Positions 7,560 through 15,483 of a DNA stretch of 64,000 nucleotides are shown here, one piece after another; positions within the stretch are counted from its first letter, which is position 1; each line of letters starts with the position of its first letter. The notes under the pieces were generated by a model. It searched no databases. It was given only the letters and a program-made list of their open reading frames with translations, and had not been told where the DNA came from. Location of the stretch: contig DASPFV010000193.1 in assembly GCA_035620975.1 (NCBI GenBank), forward strand, positions 33,747-97,746, read 5' to 3'. The position numbers and the translations under genes were made by a program. The stretch comes from DASPFV01 sp035620975. GTDB lineage: Bacteria; Acidobacteriota; Vicinamibacteria; Vicinamibacterales; 2-12-FULL-66-21.

Positions 7560-8183
7560 GTGGCCGTTCTGGCCTGTTGTGCGGGCGTTTCGGGCGACCT
7601 CCAAGCTCAACAGACGGCGCCGGAACCGCAGGGAACCCGTCAGAGTGTGCATCGCCTTGCGTCAGTCGGTCAGTTCCTGGGCGGCGCGGCGGTCGGTCTC
7701 GGCCTTCACGAAGGGGCCCACCTGCTCTTCGACGTGATCTTCGATGCCGATCCGGGCATCAAGCGCGTGGAGTTCCACGGCATCCCGTTCTTCGCCATCA
7801 CTCACCGGCCGGACCTGTCGCCGCGCCAGGAGTTCGTCATCGACTCGGCGGGGTTCTGGGCGCAGCACGCCACGAGCGAGCTGTTGCTCACGCGCAGGCC
7901 GCGGCTCCGGCACGAGCACGCGCCCTTCGCCAAGGGGCTGCTCGCGTTCAACATCGGGGCGTCGGGCGCCTACTCGATCGCGGCGTTCGCGCAAACCGGC
8001 CCGCCCGAGCGCGACACGCGCGGGATGGCCCAGGCGGCGCGGATCGACGAACCCTGGATCGGCGCGCTGATTCTCGCCCCGGCGGTGCTGGACGCCTGGC
8101 GCTATTACGAGCCCGACGCGCGACTGCCGGTGTGGCTGTCGAGAGCGGTCAAGGTGGCTGGCGTGCTCCTGGTCTTTCGGTGA
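7560..8183 (+). CDS. Uncharacterised exported or membrane protein with HExxH motif
   Basis: About 207 residues. A weak N-terminal hydrophobic stretch (VLACCAGVSG ... LQAQQ) resembles a short signal sequence with an AxA-like end. Two further hydrophobic regions occur (VGQFLGGAAVGLGLHEGAHL and WIGALILAPAVLDAW). H50-E-G-A-H54 fits the HExxH zinc-binding pattern of metallopeptidases and is embedded in a hydrophobic helix as in site-2-type enzymes. No second motif (NPDG, or a distant Glu/Asp in a clear context) is evident, so enzymatic activity is only a possibility. GTG 7560 is the best start after the divergent small gene; an in-frame start further upstream is possible. I do not recognise a family. 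Confidence 0.6.
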   Translation: MAVLACCAGVSGDLQAQQTAPEPQGTRQSVHRLASVGQFLGGAAVGLGLHEGAHLLFDVIFDADPGIKRVEFHGIPFFAITHRPDLSPRQEFVIDSAGFWAQHATSELLLTRRPRLRHEHAPFAKGLLAFNIGASGAYSIAAFAQTGPPERDTRGMAQAARIDEPWIGALILAPAVLDAWRYYEPDARLPVWLSRAVKVAGVLLVFR

Positions 8184-8253
8184 GGCCGTCGCCTCGCGGC
8201 ATGGTCGCCGCGGGGACTGGAAGCACCGCCGGCCGCGCCGTGCAGGCAGCCGT

Positions 8254-8706
8254 TCAGGACGAGGCGGCCGATCCCAGGGCGAAGGTCATCGTGCCCTCGA
8301 CGGCGACTTTCCCGCCGACACGCGCGATGCCGCGCAGGACGCCGACCCTGGCCCTCAGCCGCTGAACCGTGGCCTCGATTTCCACGACGTCGCCGGGGTG
8401 CACGGGACGCCGGTAGCGGACCCGCTCGATGCTCCGGAAATACGGCAGCTTGTCGCGGTTCTCGGGTTTGGCCAGGATGAGGATCGCGCCGACCTGGGCG
8501 ATCGCTTCGGTCAGGATGGTCGGCGGCAGCACCGGCGGGCCGGCCGTGCCGTGCGCGAGATAGCGCTCGTTCAGCGTGACGTTCTTGATGCCGAGAATCC
8601 GCCTGTCGAACTCCAGTTCGGTGATGCGATCGACCAGCAGAAACGGATACCGGTGCGGCAGGATCCGTTCGATCGCCGTGTAGTCGAGGGGCAGCGTGAT
8701 GTCCAT
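8254..8706 (-). CDS. FabZ-like 3-hydroxyacyl-ACP dehydratase
   Basis: A 150-residue single hot-dog-fold protein. It opens with ERILPHRYPFLLVDRITE, the FabZ N-terminal signature, and the later ILTEAIAQVGAILI is the central helix with the catalytic Glu of FabZ enzymes. FabZ dehydrates 3-hydroxyacyl-ACP in type II fatty-acid synthesis. The active-site loop is divergent: instead of GHFPGxPxMPG it reads AHGTAGPPVLPP, placing the His one position further from the Glu and removing the Phe-Pro. It may still be active or may act on another acyl substrate. ATG 8706 has no clear ribosome-binding site; a TATACT box lies 12 nt upstream. No other fab genes are nearby. Confidence 0.85.
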   Translation of the reverse strand: MDITLPLDYTAIERILPHRYPFLLVDRITELEFDRRILGIKNVTLNERYLAHGTAGPPVLPPTILTEAIAQVGAILILAKPENRDKLPYFRSIERVRYRRPVHPGDVVEIEATVQRLRARVGVLRGIARVGGKVAVEGTMTFALGSAASS

Positions 8707-8718
8707 CGGGGTGACGGA

Positions 8719-8726
8719 AGTATAAT
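8719..8726. promoter_or_regulatory. Bidirectional -10 element AGTATAAT
   Basis: The plus strand reads TATAAT at 8721-8726, 58 nt before the GTG of the GAF/SpoIIE gene. The minus strand of the same bases reads TATACT, 12 nt before the ATG of the FabZ-like gene. It probably serves one or both divergent genes; no -35 consensus is evident. Confidence 0.45.
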
Positions 8727-8784
8727 TCCATCGGGCCCCGACGCGCGCGCCTCCCCCGACGACCGCGGAAAGAGCCGGACCTCA

Positions 8785-10569
8785 GTGACTGACGCACATC
8801 CAGCGGACGACACCGCTCTCGATCCCTCCATCTCGCAAGCGGAACACGAGCTGCTGAGGACGCTGTTCGATCTGGGTCGCCAGGTCACGGCGGTGCTCGA
8901 CCTCGACGAACTGCTGCGGCAGATCCCCCGGCTCATCGGACGTCTCATCGACTTCGAGGCGTTTGCCGTCTATCTGCGGGACGAGCGCCGCGGGGAGGTG
9001 AAGGTCGCGTACTCGGTCGGGTATCCGGTCCGTGAGCAGCCGCTGCGGCTCCGGCCGGGACAGGGTATCGTCGGCGCCGCGATCGAGAGCGAGCAGCCGC
9101 AGCTCGTGAACGACGTGCAGGCCGACCCGCGCTACGTCGGCTTCGTGCCGGGGATGGGCTCCGAGCTGGTCGTGCCGTTGATTCACAAGTCGCGGCCGAT
9201 CGGCGCGCTGAACGTGCTCAGCCGCAACAGGGGGCACTTCAAGCCGCGCGACGTCGCCATCCTCCGGCAGTTCGGCGCGCACGTCGCCGTCGCGCTCGTC
9301 AACGCGCGCCTCTTCGAGCGGAGTCGGCTCGACGCCGAAGCCTTCGAGCTGCTGGCCGAGATCGGCCGCGAGGTCGCCGCGGTGCTCGACCTCGACGAGC
9401 TGTTCGCGCGGATCGCCGAGCTCGCGCGACGCGTGATCGACTACCGCACCTTCGGCATCCTCCTCCTCACCGAAGACGGCGAGCTCGAAATGAAGCTGGC
9501 GGTACAGTACGGCGAGAAGGTCGAGGTGCCGCGCGTGCGGCTCGGGGAGGGGCTGGTGGGCTACGCCGCGTTGCACAAGGAGCCGGTCCTCGTGGCCGAC
9601 GTCTCCCGCGACCCGCGCTACATCCGGCTCGTACCGGACGTGCGCTCCGAGCTCGCCGTGCCCATGCTGCTCCACGACCGGTGCATCGGCGTCGTCGACC
9701 TCGAGAGCCCCGAGCTCGACGCCTTCACCAAGCGCGACGTCGAGATCATGAGCCTGCTCGCCAGCCAGGCCGCCGTCGCCATCGAGAACGCGCGGCTCTA
9801 TCGCGAGGTGCGGGCCAACGAGGAGCGGCTCGAAAAGGAGGTGCGCTTCGCGCAGCGCGTCCAGATCGCTCTGCTGCCGGCGGGGCCGCCGAGGCGGCTG
9901 AAGGGAGTCGACATCGGCGCGACGTTCTCGCCCGCCCGCGAGCTCGGGGGGGACTTCCACGACTACCTGGCCCCCGAGTCGAACACGCTGGCGGTCGCCG
10001 TGGGCGACGTTTCGGGCAAGGGCGTGCCCGCCGCGCTCTACTCCGCGTTCGCCGCGGAGCTCGTTCGCGGCCGCACGTTCCGCCGCCGCTATCTGCCCGA
10101 GCGCTCGAGCCCCTCCAGCGTGCTCTCGTCCATCAACACCATCCTCCACCAGCGCCAGCTCGAGGAGTACTACTGCACGCTGTGCTATGCGATCTTCGAT
10201 CTCAAGCGTCGGACCCTGACGATGGCCAACTCGGGTCTGCCATATCCGGTGCGATGCTCCGCCGACGGATGCGCGCAGATCGAGCTCCCCGGCGTGCCGC
10301 TCGGATCCTTCCCGGGCTCGAGCTACGACGAGGTCTCGTTCGCGCTCCACCAGGGCGACGTGTTCGTGTTCTGTACCGACGGAGTCTACGAGGCGATGAA
10401 CGAGGAGGGGGAGGAGTTCACGACGGCGCGGCTGATCGACGTCGTCGCGAGGCTGCGTGGGCAGCCATCGAGCCGAATCGTGGAGGGGATCTTCGATGCG
10501 GTGAGCGACTGGCGCGGCGACACGCCGCCGAACGACGACATGACGGCAGTCGCCCTTCGCATCACGTGA
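8785..10569 (+). CDS. GAF-GAF-SpoIIE (RsbU-like) PP2C serine phosphatase
   Basis: A 594-residue cytoplasmic signalling phosphatase. Two tandem GAF domains occupy about 45-180 and 215-345; they share DLDELL starts and LRPGQGIVG / VRLGEGLVG loops and look like an internal duplication. The PP2C/SpoIIE domain begins near 352. Its metal-binding residues are in GGDFHDY (about 387), GDVSGKG (about 406), FCTDGVYE (about 528) and the terminal PNDDMTAV. RsbU-like enzymes dephosphorylate anti-sigma-factor antagonists to release a stress sigma factor. No antagonist or anti-sigma gene is adjacent, so its target is encoded elsewhere. GTG 8785 starts just upstream of the first conserved helix. Confidence 0.93.
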   Translation: MTDAHPADDTALDPSISQAEHELLRTLFDLGRQVTAVLDLDELLRQIPRLIGRLIDFEAFAVYLRDERRGEVKVAYSVGYPVREQPLRLRPGQGIVGAAIESEQPQLVNDVQADPRYVGFVPGMGSELVVPLIHKSRPIGALNVLSRNRGHFKPRDVAILRQFGAHVAVALVNARLFERSRLDAEAFELLAEIGREVAAVLDLDELFARIAELARRVIDYRTFGILLLTEDGELEMKLAVQYGEKVEVPRVRLGEGLVGYAALHKEPVLVADVSRDPRYIRLVPDVRSELAVPMLLHDRCIGVVDLESPELDAFTKRDVEIMSLLASQAAVAIENARLYREVRANEERLEKEVRFAQRVQIALLPAGPPRRLKGVDIGATFSPARELGGDFHDYLAPESNTLAVAVGDVSGKGVPAALYSAFAAELVRGRTFRRRYLPERSSPSSVLSSINTILHQRQLEEYYCTLCYAIFDLKRRTLTMANSGLPYPVRCSADGCAQIELPGVPLGSFPGSSYDEVSFALHQGDVFVFCTDGVYEAMNEEGEEFTTARLIDVVARLRGQPSSRIVEGIFDAVSDWRGDTPPNDDMTAVALRIT

Positions 10570-10572
10570 ACC

Positions 10573-10656
10573 CTGAAACGTTGACCCGGAACGCTGAACC
10601 TTGAACGCTGAACCTCGAGCCCTGAACCTCGAGCCCTGAACCTTGAACCCCGAAGG
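10573..10656. repeat. Twelve-unit degenerate 7-bp tandem repeat (CTGAACC type)
   Basis: Exactly twelve consecutive 7-base units, variants of CTGAACC, TTGAACC and TCGAGCC, run from 4 bases after the phosphatase stop to the stop codon of the convergent lipoprotein gene. The period never slips. Related arrays occur at 29546-29597 (reverse orientation), 36839-36863 and 38079-38169. Confidence 0.85.
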
Positions 10657-11016
10657 TCACCGTCCCCTGAAGTCCAGATCGGTCTCCCGAATGTGCAGGC
10701 CGACGCTCTGCCCCCCGAACATCGCCACCTCGTTCACCCGCCCCTTGACCCTGACGCGCGCGCCTTTCGACGGCACCCGCCCGTGCTGCGAGACCACGGT
10801 CACCTCACCGGTGCCGTCGTCCACCTTGTACATTTTGAACGGCATGAGCGGCACGCCCCACGAAGTCGTCACCACGCCCGTAATCGCGACGGGTCGATCC
10901 TGGTAGCGGCCAGGGTTGTACTTCAGCTCCGCGATGCTCGGCGAGCGGCTCAGCGCGCAGCCGGAAACCACGGCCACCAGGACGAGCGGAAGGACGAGAC
11001 GAATCGGCGTCGGCAT
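10657..11016 (-). CDS. OB-fold-like outer-membrane or periplasmic lipoprotein
   Basis: A 119-residue predicted lipoprotein. The signal peptide MPTPIRLVLPLVLVAVVSGC ends in a lipobox (VSGC). The mature part repeats short beta-strand motifs such as AITGVV, EVTVVS and RVRVKGRVNEV, consistent with a small OB fold like those of bacterial stress and periplasmic binding proteins. The ATG at 11016 has AGGAG about 8 nt upstream, which decides it over a longer frame. Its stop codon abuts the 7-bp repeat array. Function unknown; envelope location is inferred from the lipobox. Confidence 0.8.
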   Translation of the reverse strand: MPTPIRLVLPLVLVAVVSGCALSRSPSIAELKYNPGRYQDRPVAITGVVTTSWGVPLMPFKMYKVDDGTGEVTVVSQHGRVPSKGARVRVKGRVNEVAMFGGQSVGLHIRETDLDFRGR

Positions 11017-11339
11017 GATGGGATCTCCTGAAGACAGAAATGGCCGCGCGAAATCGACCAACGTGCGACGGGATGCGGCGATGCCAGCGCCTGCCTGAGT
11101 TAACGCACCCCGTTGATTCCGCGCGACCGACTACCTCGACATCAAATCCCGTACCCGTGAAAAGCCCCGGAATCCGGCCGTGCGCGCCGGGCTGCCGTCC
11201 CTTGCCGGTGACGGACGGTGACCTCCCGGACGGACGCCGCCAGACAACCTTTTGTCCACCACCGCGTCTCACTGGGCAGGCATGACGGCGAACCGTCCGG
11301 TTCGTTGACGGCAGACCCGGGCTCCCAGGAGATATCGAG
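11017..11339. other. Intergenic region between divergent lipoprotein and PDZ genes
   Basis: This 323-base gap should hold the promoters for both divergent genes. I see a GTTAAC at about 11099-11104 and moderately AT-rich patches, but no convincing box pair, repeat or RNA structure. Confidence 0.35.
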
Positions 11340-12227
11340 ATGAGTCGAACCGGAACGGCGTTGATGACGGCGGCCGTGCTGGCGGCAGCGGCAGTGGGGG
11401 CGACATGGGCGCCCGTGGTGGACGGACAGGTGAGGGTCCGGACCAGCCGACCGGAGCGCGCGCGCGTGGTCGAACTCCTCGGTCAATCGGGGCGCATCGG
11501 TGTCTCGGTGCGCGACGTGGACCAGGAGACGGCCGGCGAGGGCAAACAGGCCACGGCCGGCGTGCGAATCGAGGCCGTGCAGCCCGACAGCGCCGCAGCG
11601 AGAGCCGGGTTCCGGGAAGGCGACCTGGTCGTGGAGTTCGACGGAGAACGCGTCCGCAGCGCGCGGCAGTTCACGAGGCTCGTGCAGGAATCGGTACCCG
11701 GCCGCGCTGTCCAGGCCGTCGTGCTCCGTGACGGCCAGCGCACGGCCGTCGAGGTCGAGCCGGAGTCAGGCGGGGCGTTTCAGTACCTGTCTGATCGGTT
11801 CGGCGATCTGATGCCGGCGCCGCCGGCGCCGCCGGCGCCTCCCGCAGCGCCTTCGACACCCGCGCCGCCGGCGCCGCCGGATCCGTTGTGGCGATTCGAG
11901 GGCCTGCTGGGATCGGCCGGACGGCTGGGCATCACGGTCCAGGATCTCTCCCCGCAGCTCGGGGAGTACTTCGGCGTGAAAGACGGTGTCCTGGTTACCT
12001 CGGTCAGCGCGGGTTCGGCCGCGGAGAAAGCCGGGGTGAAGGCTGGCGACGTCATCACGGCCCTGGACGGAGCTGAAGTGAGCTCGACAGCGGACCTGCG
12101 GCGGCGCGCGCAGCGGCTCGAGGACGGCGCCGAGTTCACGCTGTCGATCACCCGCGACAAAAAGCCGCTGACGGTGAAAGGTAAGGCCGAGCCGAGGCCG
12201 TCGCGCCGCTGGACGACGACCATCTGA
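11340..12227 (+). CDS. Exported protein with two PDZ domains
   Basis: A 295-residue protein with a cleavable-looking signal sequence (about 1-30). The first PDZ domain spans about 50-140 (GVRIEAVQPDSAAARAGFRE, then GDLVVEFDG). A flexible linker of repeated APP units covers about 158-182. The second PDZ domain, about 195-285, carries GVLVTSVSAGSAAEKAGVKA and GDVITALDG. There is no trypsin-like protease domain, so it is not DegP/HtrA itself; it may be a periplasmic scaffold that recruits C-termini or assists a protease in trans. AGGAG lies 9 nt before the ATG. It is convergent with the GAF membrane gene, only 6 bases apart. Confidence 0.88.
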   Translation: MSRTGTALMTAAVLAAAAVGATWAPVVDGQVRVRTSRPERARVVELLGQSGRIGVSVRDVDQETAGEGKQATAGVRIEAVQPDSAAARAGFREGDLVVEFDGERVRSARQFTRLVQESVPGRAVQAVVLRDGQRTAVEVEPESGGAFQYLSDRFGDLMPAPPAPPAPPAAPSTPAPPAPPDPLWRFEGLLGSAGRLGITVQDLSPQLGEYFGVKDGVLVTSVSAGSAAEKAGVKAGDVITALDGAEVSSTADLRRRAQRLEDGAEFTLSITRDKKPLTVKGKAEPRPSRRWTTTI

Positions 12228-12233
12228 CGTCCT

Positions 12234-13571
12234 TCACGCGCCCGCCGCCTCGCTGCGTCGCGCGCTCGGCGGCCCGACGAGCGTCGCCAGCTGCGCCGCC
12301 ACGATCGCGGCCGCGGCCAGCGCGTCGTGAGTCTGCTCCCGCGCGTGCGTGACCTCGGCCGCCATCACGCCGACGCACCCGGCTGGCGTGACCAGCGGCG
12401 CGGCGATGGCGCCGTCCGACGTGGCATCCGCGTCGACCGTCTGCACGAGGCACGTGCGGAAGGCGGCGGCGGTTGCATTCTCGGCATCACGCCCGATTGT
12501 CCCGAGGCGGTTGACGAGCTGCGGGGGATAGCCCTGGGCGAAGATCGGGTTCAGCTCGCGGCCGTCCGGGTCGGCAATCCAGAGGATGATGCCGCTGGCG
12601 CCCAGGATCGAAGCGGTTCGTTCGAGCAGACCCGGCAGCGCCCGGGTGTCGACGACGCACGCGAGATCGGTGCAGAGCCTGGCAAGGTCGCCGAAATCGG
12701 GTGGTGCCACAGCTGCGGCGGTGGGAACGGCCTTCGGGTCCAGCGGGAGCTCGAGCGCCGGTTCCCCGGCCGGCTGTGCCGCGCTGGCCTCGTCGGGAGC
12801 CTGCGGCGCTCTCGACGTGTCAACCCGCGGGCCCTCCTCACCGACGTCCGGCGTGCGAGTCTCGCGCGTGGGCGGGCTCCAGCCATCGAGGTCGAGTTCC
12901 AGCGCGGGGCTGGGACGCGCCTGCGAGAGTGGCGGCTGGGCCGGCGCCGTCCATTGCGGCGCGCCCAGGATCGGCGCATGCGTGGGCACCGGGGCGAGCA
13001 GCATCGCCGTGAGCAGGGCGGCGGCGGCGGCCGCCGCCAGCGCAAACAGCTGCCGCCGCGCGAAAATCGCGGCGGCATCCCGACGTTCGGCGCGTTCGAG
13101 CTCGACCGCCTGTTCGACGCGCGCGAGCGCCGAGTCCAAAAGATCGTACCCGTCCGCGAAAATCAGGTCGGCGGCCATGAGGAGCTGCCCGTTCCGGGCG
13201 AAGCTCCCAATCCGCTTGTCGAGCTGTGTGAGGTCCCGGAGGATCGACCCGGCACGGTCCAGCCCGGACTGGGCCTCAGGGGCGCGGGCGGCAGCGCGCA
13301 GGCTGGCAAGGGCGCTCTGCGCCTTTCCCAGGCTCCCTGCCGAACGCTTCGCCCAGAACTCGCTGCTCTGACCGGCCGCCACGTACGCCGTCTGCGCGTT
13401 GCGCACGTCGAGCAGTGATCGGCTGATCGTCCCGGCGCTGGCCTCGAACGCGGCTTCGGCGGCCGCCTCGGACTCCGCCAGCGACTCGCCCTTCCAGTAA
13501 AGATATGCAGTCACGCTGAGCGCTCCGACGAAAAGACTCACGAGTGTCAGGCGCGCTGCGCGACTTCGCAT
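12234..13571 (-). CDS. Membrane-anchored sensor-like protein with C-terminal GAF domain
   Basis: A 445-residue protein. Transmembrane helix 1 is at about 7-26 and helix 2 at about 172-192. They frame a helical, alanine-rich periplasmic domain of the kind found in chemoreceptors and kinases. A long Pro/Glu-rich cytoplasmic linker (about 195-290) leads to a GAF domain at about 295-440 with ASGIILWIADPDGRELNP. No kinase, cyclase, HAMP or methyl-accepting output is present, so it may act by partner recruitment or be a truncated sensor. GGAGG is 7 nt upstream of ATG 13571. A bidirectional -10-like element at 13630-13640 separates it from the divergent lipid-kinase gene. Confidence 0.72.
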   Translation of the reverse strand: MRSRAARLTLVSLFVGALSVTAYLYWKGESLAESEAAAEAAFEASAGTISRSLLDVRNAQTAYVAAGQSSEFWAKRSAGSLGKAQSALASLRAAARAPEAQSGLDRAGSILRDLTQLDKRIGSFARNGQLLMAADLIFADGYDLLDSALARVEQAVELERAERRDAAAIFARRQLFALAAAAAAALLTAMLLAPVPTHAPILGAPQWTAPAQPPLSQARPSPALELDLDGWSPPTRETRTPDVGEEGPRVDTSRAPQAPDEASAAQPAGEPALELPLDPKAVPTAAAVAPPDFGDLARLCTDLACVVDTRALPGLLERTASILGASGIILWIADPDGRELNPIFAQGYPPQLVNRLGTIGRDAENATAAAFRTCLVQTVDADATSDGAIAAPLVTPAGCVGVMAAEVTHAREQTHDALAAAAIVAAQLATLVGPPSARRSEAAGA

Positions 13572-13629
13572 CGATAGGCCTCCAACCAGCGCCGACGTCA
13601 AGGCGTGCGGGTCGGCATCCGGTTGGCCA

Positions 13630-13640
13630 GCTACTATAGC
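13630..13640. promoter_or_regulatory. Near-palindromic GCTACTATAGC, bidirectional -10 candidate
   Basis: TACTAT reads toward the lipid kinase at 13699 and TATAGT toward the GAF gene at 13571. Each start codon is about 60 nt away. The same core CTACTATAG occurs in the divergent gap at 39700-39711. Confidence 0.45.
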
Positions 13641-13698
13641 ATCCGGTGGAAGCGCGTCGCCGCATTCGCGGCGCGGATCGTCCGCTCGCGCAGCGCTC

Positions 13699-14583
13699 AT
13701 GGACATCGTCGCCATCGTGAATCCGATCTCGGGTGCTGGCATGGATCCCGCCGTGGCCGGCCGCCGCGTCGAGACGCTGCATCGCGAGCTCCGGTGCAGG
13801 GGCGCGCACGCCGACGTGCACGTCACGCGCGGTCCGGGCGACGCCGCCGCCCTCGCGCGCGCCGCCCGCGATCGCGGTGTGCAGCTCGTGCTCGTCTGGG
13901 GCGGCGACGGCACCGTCAACGAAGCCGGCGGCGCGCTGGTCGGGAGTGACACGGCGCTCGGCCTGATTCCCGCCGGGTCCGGCAACGGTCTGGCGGCCGC
14001 GCTCGCGATCCCGCGGCGCCCGGATGCGGCGATCGAGGCGGCGCTCTCCGGACGCACCCGGGCGATCGACGTCGGGTTCATCGGGGGCCGCCCGTTCTTC
14101 AACGTCGCCGGGGTGGGATTCGACGCGCACGTCGCCCGGCTGTTCAACGCGCGAGCGCGAGGCAGCCGCGGGCGCTGGCCGTACGTCGCGATCGGCGTGC
14201 GGGAGGGCTGTTCATACCGGGGCCGGCGCTACGCTCTTCAGCTGGATGGAACGGCGTACACGCTCTGTGCGCTGCTGATCGTGTTCGCCAACGGCCGCGA
14301 ATTCGGCATGGGCGCCCGGATCGCACCAGCGGCCGACCTCCAGGACGGGCTGCTCGACGCCGTGATCGTCGAAGACCGATCGGTCCCACGGCGTTTCTGG
14401 GACTCCCGTCATCTCGCGCTGGGCACGATTGCACGTGCGCCGCGCATCACGACTCGCCCGGTGAGGTCTGCGCGGGTGGAGTCCTCCGAGCCGCTGGAGT
14501 TCCATGTCGATGGCGAGCCGGCCATCTCGCAGGAGCCGCTGGAGGTGAGCCTCCGGCCGGGCGCGCTCCGCGTACAACGGTGA
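13699..14583 (+). CDS. Diacylglycerol/sphingosine-kinase-family lipid kinase
   Basis: A 294-residue DAGK catalytic-domain protein of the YegS/DgkB/LCB5 family, transferring phosphate from ATP to a lipid hydroxyl. The N-terminal nucleotide fold starts VAIVNPISGAG. The ATP-binding signature VLVWGGDGTVNEAG is near 75-88. GLIPAGSGNGLAAAL near 97 corresponds to the usual GTGND motif, with Ser and Gly substitutions. A later FNVAGVGFDA stretch is typical of the C-terminal beta-sandwich. ATG 13699 is directly before the first beta strand. It stands alone, divergent from the GAF gene, so lipid substrate and pathway are not indicated. Confidence 0.92.
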   Translation: MDIVAIVNPISGAGMDPAVAGRRVETLHRELRCRGAHADVHVTRGPGDAAALARAARDRGVQLVLVWGGDGTVNEAGGALVGSDTALGLIPAGSGNGLAAALAIPRRPDAAIEAALSGRTRAIDVGFIGGRPFFNVAGVGFDAHVARLFNARARGSRGRWPYVAIGVREGCSYRGRRYALQLDGTAYTLCALLIVFANGREFGMGARIAPAADLQDGLLDAVIVEDRSVPRRFWDSRHLALGTIARAPRITTRPVRSARVESSEPLEFHVDGEPAISQEPLEVSLRPGALRVQR

Positions 14584-14683
14584 ACCCAGGGATTGCGCAC
14601 GATGGAGCGATCGCCACGTGGGCCGCACGGCACCCTCCGCCGTCAGGCGGAAGCCCGGAGCCTGTTACGACCGACGCCGCGAT

Positions 14684-15409
14684 TCAGAACACCGGCAGGT
14701 AGGGCTGCAGGTATCTGACGATGACCGTGAGCTGGTTCGTGAAGATGAGGAGCCCGATCCCGACCAGGAGCACGCCGGAGGCAACCTCGATCCTGTGATA
14801 GTGCCGGCGGATGCGCGCCGTCGCCGCGAAGAAACGGTTCATCGCCACCGAGGTCAGCAGGAAGGGGACTCCCAGGCCGAGCGAGTACACCGCGAGGAGC
14901 AGCACACCCTGGCCGACGGTTTCCTTCGACGCGGCGATTGCGAGAATGCCGGCGAGGATCGGCCCGATGCACGGCGTCCACCCGAACGCGAACGCCACCC
15001 CGACGAGGAGGGCCCCCAGGAGCCCGGCCGGCTTCTTCTGCGCGTGGACGCGCTTCTCGCTTTCGAGCAGCGGAATGCGGAAGACGCCCATCGTGTGGAG
15101 CCCGAAAATGATGATGAGCACACCGGCGATCTTCGCCAGGAGCGGCTGTCGATCGAAGATGAAGCGGCCGATAGCGGTGGCCGAGGCGCCGAGCGCGATG
15201 AACACCAGCGAGAAGCCGAGCACGAATGCGATCGAGGTGACGAGCACCTGCCGCCGCGACGCCGCCGGCGGGGCGTCGGCGCGCATCTCGTCGAGTGACA
15301 CGCCCGAGACGAACGAGAGATAGCCCGGAATGAGGGGCAGGACACACGGCGAGACGAACGACAAGACCCCCGCCCCCAGCGCGGCCAGCAGCGTGACGTT
15401 GTCTCCCAT
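14684..15409 (-). CDS. ccdA: CcdA-type thiol:disulfide membrane transporter
   Basis: A 241-residue, six-helix inner-membrane protein of the CcdA/DsbD-transmembrane family, which passes reducing equivalents from cytoplasmic thioredoxin to periplasmic thioredoxin-like proteins for cytochrome c maturation. The paired redox cysteines are in FVSPCVLPLIPGYL near the N-terminus and GWTPCIGPILAGIL in the fourth helix, each preceding a proline kink. Length is typical (about 220-240). No thioredoxin-like or ccm gene is adjacent. The ATG at 15409 has GGAGG very close (2 nt), so the start may lie a few residues away. Confidence 0.93.
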   Translation of the reverse strand: MGDNVTLLAALGAGVLSFVSPCVLPLIPGYLSFVSGVSLDEMRADAPPAASRRQVLVTSIAFVLGFSLVFIALGASATAIGRFIFDRQPLLAKIAGVLIIIFGLHTMGVFRIPLLESEKRVHAQKKPAGLLGALLVGVAFAFGWTPCIGPILAGILAIAASKETVGQGVLLLAVYSLGLGVPFLLTSVAMNRFFAATARIRRHYHRIEVASGVLLVGIGLLIFTNQLTVIVRYLQPYLPVF

Positions 15410-15483
15410 ATCCTCCGGCCCGCGTCCTTCTCAGTGTCGCAATCTGATGGTGGGTCGCCCTCGATGTCCGCCCGCTGCCCGGT

